From assembly GCF_002878395.1 (NCBI RefSeq), contig NC_061115.1, positions 219,075,279 to 219,139,278 on the forward strand: a DNA stretch of 64,000 bases, given 5' to 3'. How positions within the stretch are numbered: position 1 is the first letter of the stretch; every line of letters begins with the position of its first letter. Of this stretch, positions 46,814-55,302 are shown piece by piece. The translations under genes were made by a program, and so were the position numbers. The stretch comes from Capsicum annuum (taxonomy: Eukaryota > Streptophyta > Magnoliopsida > Solanales > Solanaceae). The notes beneath the pieces were generated by a model, which saw only the letters and a program-made list of their open reading frames with translations, was not told where the DNA came from and searched no databases.

Positions 46814-47090
46814 TTTCTGCCCAGAAACTATGATCTAAAATGAGATTATAAGTGAGACCTTTTTTCACCAAGGTCCAAATCATGGCATTGCCTTGCAGCA
46901 AAGTGTAGCTGAGTGTATTCTACTTTTGCACAATTGTTGTAGTTCAAACTTTAGAATGCAAATAATAAGAAGAATAGAAAAAGAAACTTATTCATATCTG
47001 GTGTTTACAGTATTTTTTTTGCTTTTACATAGATTTTCTTTGAGATTCTAATTTCCTTTTGTAGAAGATGCAATGGCATATTATTAAGTA
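46814..47090 (+). other. PEX12 3' UTR and flank
   Basis: The trailer follows the TAA at 46811-46813. AATAATAAGAAGAATAGAAA near 46961 is a possible plant near-upstream polyadenylation element. No other feature is seen. Confidence 0.45.
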
Positions 47091-47350
47091 ATAGACATTA
47101 TAAAAAAATACACACTTAATTTTGGTCTCAATTAATAAGTAATCACTCTCGTATGTATGTACATTTAGATATCTCAACTTGGTTTCAATTGCTAACTGTA
47201 AACTCTAACTCGGACATGATATATAAATGTGCCTCTTAACTTGGGCCTCTTTGGACATTTATGCTCTTCAACTTTGGCTGTGTACGAGTAGACATTTAAA
47301 TCTGTATAAAGTTGAATGTGTAGACATACACATCCTGCATGGCATAATAC
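47091..47350. mobile_element. MITE-related sequence
   Basis: TCTTCAACTTTGGCTGTGTA, CGAGTAGACATTTAAATCTG and TATAAAGTTGAATGTGTAGA resemble the interior of the element at 36757-37106 (CTTCAACTTTGTGTGTGCAT, TAGATATTTAAATTTGTATA). The ends are unclear. Confidence 0.45.
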
Positions 47351-47720
47351 AAATCCATGTGAGTGTATTTCACGTGTATTGTCACGTTGGATGTCATGTC
47401 GGATTCGTATTTCTCTTTATTAGTAAAATTGCTTATTTACTATAAGGATATCTCATGAGGTGGATATCACATGGGATTATTTTATCCCTTCCTCCATACG
47501 AGATAGTAATTTCATCATTTTGATACAAATAGTGAAATAAAATGTTCTGTGATTGAGTAATTCCTTCTACCAAATATGAGATAAAGTTCACCAAAAATGA
47601 GATAAAGTTAATCCCGAACTTTATCTCAGAATTATTTTTCTTGTCCATTCCACCAAAAGAGTTATGCCATCCATCTTGCTTCTTATTTAATTACGCTTTG
47701 GTCTACTTGTCTTTATCTTG
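47351..47720. other. Intergenic sequence with TTTATCTC-type inverted motifs
   Basis: Several ATGAGATAAAGTT and AACTTTATCTCA motifs in both orientations (47570-47640) suggest part of a MITE. No gene is seen. Confidence 0.35.
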
Positions 47721-47842
47721 AGTCAGGGGTCTATCGGAAACAACCTCTCTACTTCTTTGAGGTAGCAGTATGGATTGCGTACACTCTACCCTCCCCAGAT
47801 CCCACTTGGTGGGAATACACTGGGTTTGTTGTTGTTGTTGAT
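47721..47842 (+). mobile_element. TS-like SINE end with TTG tail
   Basis: GAGTCAGGGGTCTATCGGAA, ACAACCTCTCTACTTCTTTG, GCGTACACTCTACCCTCCCC and GGTGGGAATACACTGGGTTT followed by GTTGTTGTTGTTGA. It is one of the best-preserved copies in the window, but the tRNA-like head is missing. Confidence 0.7.
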
Positions 47843-47864
47843 TCTACCAAAAGATCACTAGGAC

Positions 47865-48500
47865 TCTCGCTATGTACGAGATCTGGAGAAGAATTGAACC
47901 ATAAGGATCTATTATACACAACGTCAACTTCCATTAAAGTGATGGTTCTACAGCTTGAACTCGTGCACTCTTAATTACACAACAACAACTTTATCAGTTA
48001 CTCCAAGATCCGACCAATATATGAAATAAAAAAAGGGGTGTGATATGGGAGTCATCACTAGACTAGTCCACTGCCCCCACCCCCAGCCCCCACCATAAGT
48101 AGCCCAGTGCACTAAAGCTAGGACTGAATCATAAGGATCTATTAGATGCAATCTCAACTTATATTTCTGCGAAACGCTTTCTACAGCCTGAACTCGTGAT
48201 CTCCTAATCACGTGATAACAACTTCACTCGTAACTCCAAAATCCCGATCAATATATAAAGCAACCAAAAAAAAAAAAGAGTAATATGGGAGTAATCACTA
48301 GACTAGTCCACTACCACCCAACCCCAACCCCAACCCCATTTTAAGCCACCCAATGCACTAAAGCTCTTGCTACGTACAAGTATTATTTTTATGACTTGAT
48401 CTCATAACCTCCTAATCACGTAACAATAACTTTACCAAGATGGTACTATGTATCAAGAAGAAAAAAAAAGAGTAATCACTAGTACCCCCAGCCCCCAACC
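47865..48500. repeat. Tandemly repeated promoter-proximal segment of the MORF gene with reversed SINE ends
   Basis: The block CATCACTAGACTAGTCCACT plus a C-rich tract (CCCCCACCCCCAGCCCCCAC) at about 48050 recurs at about 48293. It recurs again, shortened, at about 48475 (AATCACTAGTACCCCCAGCC), where it directly precedes the TATA box. Between them lie reversed SINE pieces (CCCAGTGCACTAAAGCT at 48105, CCCAATGCACTAAAGCT at 48347) and AGCTTGAACTCGTGCACTCT or GCCTGAACTCGTGATCTCCT B-box regions. Periods are about 240 and 180 bases. Confidence 0.65.
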
Positions 48501-48571
48501 CTTATATAACCCCCATAAACCCTCAAACCCTCCCAACAATCACCAACCAAAAAAAAAAAAGCTTCATTACA
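48500..48571 (+). promoter_or_regulatory. Core promoter and leader of the MORF gene
   Basis: CTTATATAACCCCCATAAAC near 48500 is a TATA box about 70 bases before the start codon. The short leader holds CAATCACCAACCAAAAAAAA. The upstream C-rich block is the third copy of the repeated segment. Confidence 0.6.
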
Positions 48572-51500
48572 ATGGCCTCCAAAATCACCAGATCTCTCTA
48601 CACTTCTCGCTTTCTCTCTTCTTCCCTTCGCTTCCTCTCCTCCACCTCCTCCTCCTCATCACCGTCCATTTCTCACACTCCTATCTCCACCGTCCGATCT
48701 TCATTTCTCTTCTCCCACTCTCTTTACCCTAATTTCCCAAAACCGTTCAGTTTTAACCCGGTCCGGTTCCGTATGAACCGGTCCGGTGGTAACTCCCCGT
48801 ACACTCCAGGAACCGGTGACCGTGCTCCGACTGAAATGGCGCCGTTGTTTCCCGGTTGCGATTATGAGCATTGGCTTATTGTTATGGATAAACCCGGCGG
48901 CGAAGGAGCTAGTAAACAGCAAATGATTGATTGTTATGTTCAAACACTAGCTAAAGTTGTCGGGAGGTAATGGGATTATACTCTTATCACACTTTGTTTT
49001 TATTGTTGTTACGTATCATTTCATGATGTATCGTGTTGTATTATATTGTACTGTATATAGATTGTATCATTTCCATATTGTATTGTATTAGATTGTACAG
49101 TATATGGATTGTATCATTTTGGTGAAGGTGCTCATAAACAGCAATTGGTTGATTGTTATGTTAAAACCCTAGCTAAAGTTGTCGGGAGATAATGATTAAG
49201 TATACTCTTATCACACTTTATTTGTGTTAAATATTGTTAGAATTATTGTATTATATTGTGCTGTATATAGATTGTCTCATTTTCATATTGTATTGTATTG
49301 TGTTGTATTATATGTGGGTTTTATCATTTCCGTATAATATTGTATTATATTGAAGGGGAGCTTTGGAGTAACTGGTAAAATTGTTGTCATATGACCTTTA
49401 GGTCACGGGTTCAAGCCTTGGAAATAGTCTCTTGCAAAAATGCAAAGCAAGGTAAGGCTGTGTACATTAAACCCTTGTGGTGGGGCCCTTCCCCAGAACC
49501 CACGCACAGCGGGGAGCTTTAGTGCACCAGGCTGCCCTTTTATTGTATTATATTGTACCATATATAGATTGTAGCGTTTCCTGATTGCTACATTCAAACC
49601 CTAGCTAAAGTGGTTGGAGGTAATGAAAAATATACTCTTCTACAGTCAGTTTGTATTGTTATTACATAGTGTTCTGTAATGTATTGTCCTTCCGTTCATT
49701 TTTTACTTGTCACATTTGGATTTGTCTCGTTCATTAAGAAACAATGATTAACTTGACTATTTTACCATGCCACCGTATTTATTGATGTTTACTATCTGGT
49801 ATTGAATAAGTTTAGTTAAAGAGGAACATGATAACTCATGCTAATCATGTTCAAATGATTGATTGTTATATTCAAACCCTTGCTAAAGTCCTTGGGAGTT
49901 GATGAAAATGCACTCTTTTAGGGTGTGTTCGAGCTGAGGGTCTATTGGAAACAACCTCTCTTCCTCAACTATGATTAAATACTTTTATCCACTTTGTATT
50001 GTTGTTACTTATTGTTTTGTAATGTATTTTAGGGGTTGTTTGGTAGATTGTACAAGAATAATGTAGAATATGGTGTATTAGTAATACTTGCATTAGTAAT
50101 GCAGATATTAGTATTAATTATGTCGAAGTCATTGGGAGGTAATGAAAATTATACTCTTTTAGTGTGTGTTCGAGCTAAGGGTCTATGAGAAAGAGCCTCT
50201 CTACCTTAGATCTGTGGTAGAGGTAAGGTCCGTGTGTGCTCTACCCTCTCCCCTGATCTCACTTTGTGGGAATACACTAGGGTGGTTGTTGTTATTGTTG
50301 TAGTAAGGTTTGTTCGGTATGAAGGAAAATCTTTCCATGAGGTAGAGGTAAGGCGTGCGTATGCTCTACCCTCTCCAGACCCCACTTTGTGGGAATCCAT
50401 TGTGTACTTTGTTATTGTGCGTATGCTAATCAATTTTTCTTCTGGATTAGCTATAAAAGTAGCTGATAAGTTTCAAGAGCTGAAAATCACTTTTATTTTA
50501 GGTGCTCAAGTTTATCTTATTATGATAGAAGTGCTGAAACTGATTACAAGCAGTTGGTTTGTTTGGTAAAACAGTGTGCTAATAAACACTTTTTTGGTTA
50601 AAATAATTGAAATGTCCTCGAAATTATTTACAAAAAAATACAAATTTTCAAATATTTTTCACATAGGGGACAAATGATGGAGATAGACTAGAGACATAAC
50701 TAAAACTTATGTTTTAGGAAGAGTATTTCAGATATTACAAAAGATGTTAAGGATGACATCGTAAAAAGTTGGGTCTAAGCAAAAGTGTTTATAAGCTATA
50801 ATTTAAGTTATGGGTGACCAGCTGATGACTTTTCCTTATTTTTTACTTACAAGCATTTTTGGTGCTTATGAGATGCGTAAATAAGCCAGAAGTGCTTATA
50901 ACTTACCAACACCTTTTTGTGCTACTTGAAAGTATATAACCTTATATGTACATATCCATGATGGAGGGCCGATTTGGGAAGCTATCAAATTACATTTGGG
51001 GGATCCTGGTTAAAAAAATAAGATCATGTACAATGTGTGAAGATGCGGATGTATTAGAAGATGAAATACTCTATTAGGGATATACAGTAGTTTGGTCTTT
51101 CTTTGCATAGTTGTTTACTAAGTAAATATGGAAGCTCCCCAATTTTATTGTTTAGCCTTTTATTTATGAGTTCTGTTGCAAGAAAGGAGATGAACTCCTA
51201 TATCCTTGAAATACAGAAATGGAAATACAAGCACTAATATTGGAATTCATCTCCTTCTAGCATAGTCTAATAGAATATTTCCTCTATTGTATTTGCATCC
51301 ATCCCATAGTACGTGCTCTTTTTTTAACCAGGGCCTCAAATGTAATCTGACAGCTTCCCAAATGTATCCTCAATTGTGGTCATGATCATTACCATAATTT
51401 TTTGTCGAAAACTTGGTTAACTTTCAGATAGTGACTATGGGGGGAGTATAAGATGTGTCTAGCTAGACTCATTTGTGCTATTCTGTTCATGGACCTATTC

Positions 51501-53628
51501 AAGTGTTGAAATGAAAAGGCCCATGTGAAGCAAGATGTATTGGGGTTCCATGTAACCTACCCTGGCCTGACTAGTTTAGGATTAATGCGTAATAGTAGTA
51601 GCAGCTGTTTTACCTATTCATGATCTCTTTTGCATGTGTAGCGAAGAGGAAGCAATAAAGAAGATTTACAATGTCTCATGTGAGAGGTACTTTGGTTTTG
51701 GGTGTGAAGTTGACGAGGAGACTTCTAATAAAATGGAAGGTCTGTTGAAAATGCTTTACTATCATTTCTTTTTCTTTTTGCAATAGCCATCAGTCCATAT
51801 TAAAGGAATGACTTGGAATATTTGCTGCAATAGGTTTGCCAGGTGTTCTGTTTGTGCTGCCCGATTCCTATGTCGATCCTGAATACAAGGATTATGGAGG
51901 TAAACATTCTTCTAGAACTTGTTTGCTCTTTGTTTGGAAGCAGAGCCATGCTCTGTAAGGTATTAGGAGTATGACCTAATAACTAGAATTAAAAGAATGC
52001 ATAAAAAAAGTCTGCTCTTGCTAAAAGTTCTTTTAAATTGTTGCCTTTATATCATACATGTGTAATTGTCTCCAAAAAACAATCCAACCATTAATTTGAA
52101 TTTTAAGCTCTCTATGGTTTCTCACGAAATGAACATCGAGAGGCAACAAAACTTTTAGTGAATAGATAAAGAATGTGGTTGGGAAGTCAGTGTCTGTGGT
52201 TTCTTTTACATAATGGAGGTAGCCTAGCAAGGGAAAAGAAGACCTTGGAGGGTATTGATTATGTAGAAAGACTAGAAGAACAAACCTTTTATTGGTTAGG
52301 CTGTACGAGTTAATTGAAGATATAGTCCGAATAATTGGTAGTGCAGAGAAATATTCAAAGATGTTTTACTAAATTAAAATATAAAGAGGTCATATTTTGA
52401 AGATTTAAATACTTAGATGCTACACTTGTTTTCTGTAGAAAGTTGTCACTTTTGGTGATAGCAAAAAGCAGGAGTAGGTCAAGTGAACTAGGAGAGGATA
52501 AATTATCACTGGTAAGGGGTTGTTCATTGAGCATAAGGTTTCTAATTGTCTGCAGCAGAAAGTGCACTTTCATGCAAGGTTTTCTAAATATGTGTTTTCA
52601 CAATGCTGACGCATATCATACTCATCCGCTTTGTAGAACATGCCTTTAGAAGGATGGATTTATAGGGTGGCTAGGAGGAACCCTCCCACCCCCGCGCCCC
52701 AACACACACACCACACCCCAATTTCACTAGGGATATTGAGTATTGCGAAGATACCTTCTATCTTTTGCCCATATACAACTTCCCCCTAATTAGCTTGCCA
52801 TGAACAGTATCAAATTTGCTCCAAACCGGTACAAGTCATGTGTGTTACCATGGTGCTTGTTTCTCGTGGACTTCTCAGAAGAGGTTGTTTGTTTCCTACT
52901 AATGAACTGATAGTATATGATACCATGGTGCGTGTTACCAGAGGTTGTTAGTAATTTTATGGAGGCCTCCCTGTAATTGCTACTTTTAAGCGCTACGTGT
53001 TTCGTACTTTGATGAATTCATATGTAATAACATAATGAGTTTTATCAAGAATTTCTATGCGAAAAGAATGCAACACTATGCGAAAAGAATGCTGTGTTGC
53101 ATTGAGGCGAAGTTGTTATCATTTTAAGTTCAAGCTCTGTTTGTGTGTTGTTATATAGTTTCTTCAATATCTTGTCTTCTAATTGTGAGAAATACAGAAG
53201 CCGTCTTACTGGAAAAGAGCAAATCTTCCCCCACCCTCCCCCAAAATAAAAGAAAGAACAAAAAAAAAACACTAACCCAAACCACTTTGGGTCATCGAAG
53301 AAGCTGTTGTGTCTGTGACATGGCCCCGATTTTGTCTTGTTACACACACTATTCCTGTGCCGCTCATGCTAGGGTGTAGATTCATGTTGGGAAAAGCTAG
53401 TTTTAGTTTTACCTTCTATTAGTTCTTACTCCCAACACCTTTGCTAATGGATGTGTATGATTTTGCCTTGACAATGATCTTATATTTGTCTTTGCAGCTG
53501 AACTTTTTGTCAATGGGCAGATAGTTCAAAGATCACCTGAACGACAGAGGAGAGTAGAGCCTGTCCCTCAGCGTAACGACAGAATAAGACCCAATAGATT
53601 CAACAGGCGCAGAGATAACATGCGATGA
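48572..53628 (+). CDS. MORF6-like: MORF/RIP RNA-editing factor, mitochondrial MORF5/6 type
   Basis: Multiple organellar RNA editing factor: these proteins bind PPR editing factors and other MORFs to support C-to-U editing. Exons 48572-48966, 51642-51739, 51834-51899 and 53498-53628 join in frame to 229 residues. The first ~60 residues (MASKITRSLYTSRFLSSSLR then Ser-rich, basic) form a typical mitochondrial presequence. The MORF box follows, with PTEMAPLFPGCDYEHWLIVM, KQQMIDCYVQTLAKVVG, IYNVSCERYFGFGCEVDEET and LPGVLFVLPDSYVDPEYKDY. The tail is basic (RRVEPVPQRNDR to RRRDNMR) and lacks the long Gly/Pro region of MORF1, 3 and 8. From recalled family sequences, At2g35240 (MORF6) and At1g32580 (MORF5) are the closest. 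Intron 1 (48967-51641) contains repeated copies of the exon 1 end. Confidence 0.93.
49355..49541 (+). mobile_element. Complete tRNA-derived SINE
   Basis: The head GGGGAGCTTTGGAGTAACTG holds an A box and AGGTCACGGGTTCAAGCCTT a B box. GGAAATAGTCTCTTGCAAAA, AAGGTAAGGCTGTGTACATT and GGGGAGCTTTAGTGCACCAG then GCTGCCCTTTT form the body and end. It is in sense orientation in MORF intron 1. Confidence 0.8.
50033..50125 (+). mobile_element. Truncated MITE (GGGGTTGTTTGGTAGA head)
   Basis: AGGGGTTGTTTGGTAGATTG, TACAAGAATAATGTAGAATA and TAGTAATACTTGCATTAGTA are the 5' half of a common Solanaceae MITE. It ends within junction copy 5 of the MORF array. Confidence 0.55.
50172..50417 (+). mobile_element. 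Two adjacent TS-like SINE ends
   Basis: The first copy (50172-50303) has AAGGGTCTATGAGAAAGAGC, GTAGAGGTAAGGTCCGTGTG and GTGGGAATACACTAGGGTGG then GTTGTTATTGTTG. The second (50338-50417) repeats GAGGTAGAGGTAAGGCGTGC, CTCTACCCTCTCCAGACCCC and GTGGGAATCCATTGTGTACT. A third head fragment (GAGCTGAGGGTCTATTGGAA) is at 49927-49967. Confidence 0.65.
50520..50930. mobile_element. Possible MITE with AAGTGCTTATAA motifs
   Basis: GTTGGTTTGTTTGGTAAAAC near the left and AGCCAGAAGTGCTTATAACT and TACCAACACC near the right are inversely related (GGTAAAAC/TTACCAAC, AAGTGTTTATAAG/CTTATAA). No coding sequence is seen. Confidence 0.4.
50970..51365. mobile_element. MITE with about 50-base inverted arms in MORF intron 1
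   Basis: The left arm (50976 on) GGGAAGCTATCAAATTACAT, TTGGGGGATCCTGGTTAAAA and AATAAGATCATGTAC matches the reverse complement of the right arm (51310-51360), which runs GTACGTGCTCTTTTTTTAAC, CAGGGCCTCAAATGTAATCT and GACAGCTTCCC. The interior is AT-rich and non-coding. Confidence 0.75.
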
Positions 53629-54300
53629 ATTATATCAACATAAGGAAAGACTCAGTGGGTGAGACTCGTATTGCACTGTTGTGTGGAAGTTCATGTGTTA
53701 GAAACTTTGATACTTTTGTTTCCTAGTCGGAACATGTCTTTAGTCAAACTCTATGTGCTTGCATTTGCTCCTTTTCGCCTTTCAAACCGGCATTGCTTAA
53801 TCTTCTTGGTTATGAAGACTTTTATCTTAGAATTTCCCAGATGTATATACTACTATGATATAATCTTGAAAATCGTGTACGATTGTGTCTTTGCTGATAT
53901 GCCTTTTTGTCAGTGAAACCTTTTCGCCGAAGGCTCTGCATTTTGTGATGACGTCGTGGTTCAAGCCCATTGTTCTTTGAGCCAAGGATCTACGGGAAAA
54001 AAACATCTCTACCCCTCATGGTTCATATGGCATACTGTGTGGAGTTTGCCAAATTAAAATGGTGAGGGTGTTCTTTGTGTATCAACTATTTCAATGCAAA
54101 AAACAGTGTTTTAGTTGATTATTTAAGCAATTGTTGAGTCAAGTTCGAAAGATTATTGGTAGGGGAGTTTTGGAGTAATGGTAAAGTTTTCTTTTCACGT
54201 GATCTATTGCTATAGGTTTGAGGCGTAGAAGCAGTCACTAATTTACAGAAGTTGTGTTAACTAAACGCACACAATTTATGTTTAGCGTCACTACTTCTAA
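53629..54300 (+). other. MORF 3' UTR and flank with a TS-like trace
   Basis: The trailer follows the TGA at 53626-53628. TTTGAGCCAAGGATCTACGG and AACATCTCTACCCCTC at 53975-54025 are a damaged TS-like head. GGGGAGTTTTGGAGTAATGG at 54163 and TTCACGTGATC are traces of the other SINE family's 5' part. No gene is recognised. Confidence 0.45.
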
Positions 54301-54302
54301 AC

Positions 54303-54373
54303 CTTATGTGAAACGCGCATGGATATGGTTAGAAATATATGGTCCATATATCCATGCGCGTTTTTCACATAAG
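54303..54373. repeat. Strong hairpin, about 24-base arms
   Basis: CTTATGTGAAACGCGCATGG followed by ATAT pairs with ATATCCATGCGCG then TTTTTCACATAAG, leaving a two-base bulge and a loop of about 20 bases (GGTTAGAAATATATGGTC). It lies between the convergent 3' ends of the MORF and ANKRD13-like genes. Confidence 0.8.
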
Positions 54374-54451
54374 TTGGAAGCCGTGAGTTCCGAGGACAAG
54401 CATATATAATAAATACTTATTTGACTGAAATCTTTCTAAATAGGGATAAAG

Positions 54452-54703
54452 TCTACATACATTCTATCCTTACCCGCCTCCGACTTCACTTGTAAAAACT
54501 ACACTGGGTATGTTGTATATTTGTGTTTTGACTGATATCCACTAGCCCAATTTCTATTTTCTTTCGAAGTCTGACAACATCCATACCAAATAAACTCCGG
54601 AAATTGGGGTCTGAAGAGGGTAGAGCGTACGCACACCTTACCTCTCTACCTCTTGGAGGTAGAGCGGTTGTTTTCAAAAGACCCTCGACTCACGAGAAGC
54701 AAA
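54452..54703. mobile_element. Two TS-like SINE ends in opposite orientation
   Basis: The plus-oriented piece (54452-54518: GTCTACATACATTCTATCCT, AACTACACTGGGTATGTTGT) faces a minus-oriented piece (54601-54703: GTCTGAAGAGGGTAGAGCGT, ACCTCTCTACCTCTTGGAGG, AGACCCTCGACTCACGAG). Confidence 0.6.
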
Positions 54704-55302
54704 TCATAGTATCAAAGTTCATTGTACTACAAATTACAAAAAGTTCAACATCTCAATGATAGAAACAAAGCACTTCAAGAATCAAAATTACTATAAAAGA
54801 AAAAAGAGAACTCACAAGCACACTAAGCTGTTTTAAAATGTAAAGCTCTTTACAAATTTGATCTGTTTTAACTAGCCAAACACAAACTAATCTCCTCTTT
54901 CAAAGTCTAAAAGAGAGAAAAATCTTTAAAATGATAGCACTTGTATGTTTACGCTCACGGTACTACTTCGCCATCAGTCAGCCAAGAGTATTTAACCTTG
55001 CAACGTGGTCCTTGCTGATTCACAAGGGATTCCACATGCACCATGCTACTCGCAACAGACCATAAGCTCTCGAAGAAGTCTCCAACTCGGATTTGCCGAT
55101 GTACTAAGCTGGAAACACTAAAAAGCAAATGATGTTTTGTAAACCTTCATATTAATTTAAGGTATGGCAGAAGATGCATATTTTCTGATATAATAAAGCC
55201 CCAGAAAAGCCTCGACTTGCTTGGCCCTCCGACGAGAATTAGGGACACTGAGCTTTACCTCTTCTTTCGATGGTATGTAGGAGAGAAGAAATTTCGTCGT
55301 CG
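54704..55302 (-). other. 3' UTR and flank of the ANKRD13-like gene
   Basis: No additional coding exon was recognised. The UTR of the ANKRD13-like gene lies at the right side. The remainder is ordinary AT-rich sequence. Confidence 0.4.

Larger units (their letters stand above)
48895..50145 (+). repeat. Five-copy tandem array of the MORF exon 1/intron 1 junction
   Basis: The real junction GTCGGGAG/GTAATG (donor at 48967) recurs within intron 1 as GTCGGGAG/ATAATG (49189), GTTGGAG/GTAATG (49620), CTTGGGAG/TTGATG (49898) and ATTGGGAG/GTAATG (50139). Upstream of each copy is exon-like sequence: copy 2 encodes KQQLVDCYVKTLAKVVG, copy 3 DCYIQTLAKVVG and copy 4 QMIDCYIQTLAKVLG, against QMIDCYVQTLAKVVG in the true exon. 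Downstream, TATACTCTT(T/A)-type sequence is also shared. A SINE (49355-49541) separates copies 2 and 3. Copies 2 and 4 have lost the donor GT; copies 3 and 5 keep it. Confidence 0.88.

Noticed and set aside
49400..49440. tRNA gene suggested by A and B box motifs
   Set aside because: The boxes belong to complete SINEs (also at 60508 and in the PEX12 array). No cloverleaf with a sensible anticodon arm was found.
54303..54373. microRNA precursor
   Set aside because: The arms are almost perfectly paired and short with a small loop, unlike typical plant microRNA precursors. Without small RNA data it is reported only as a hairpin.
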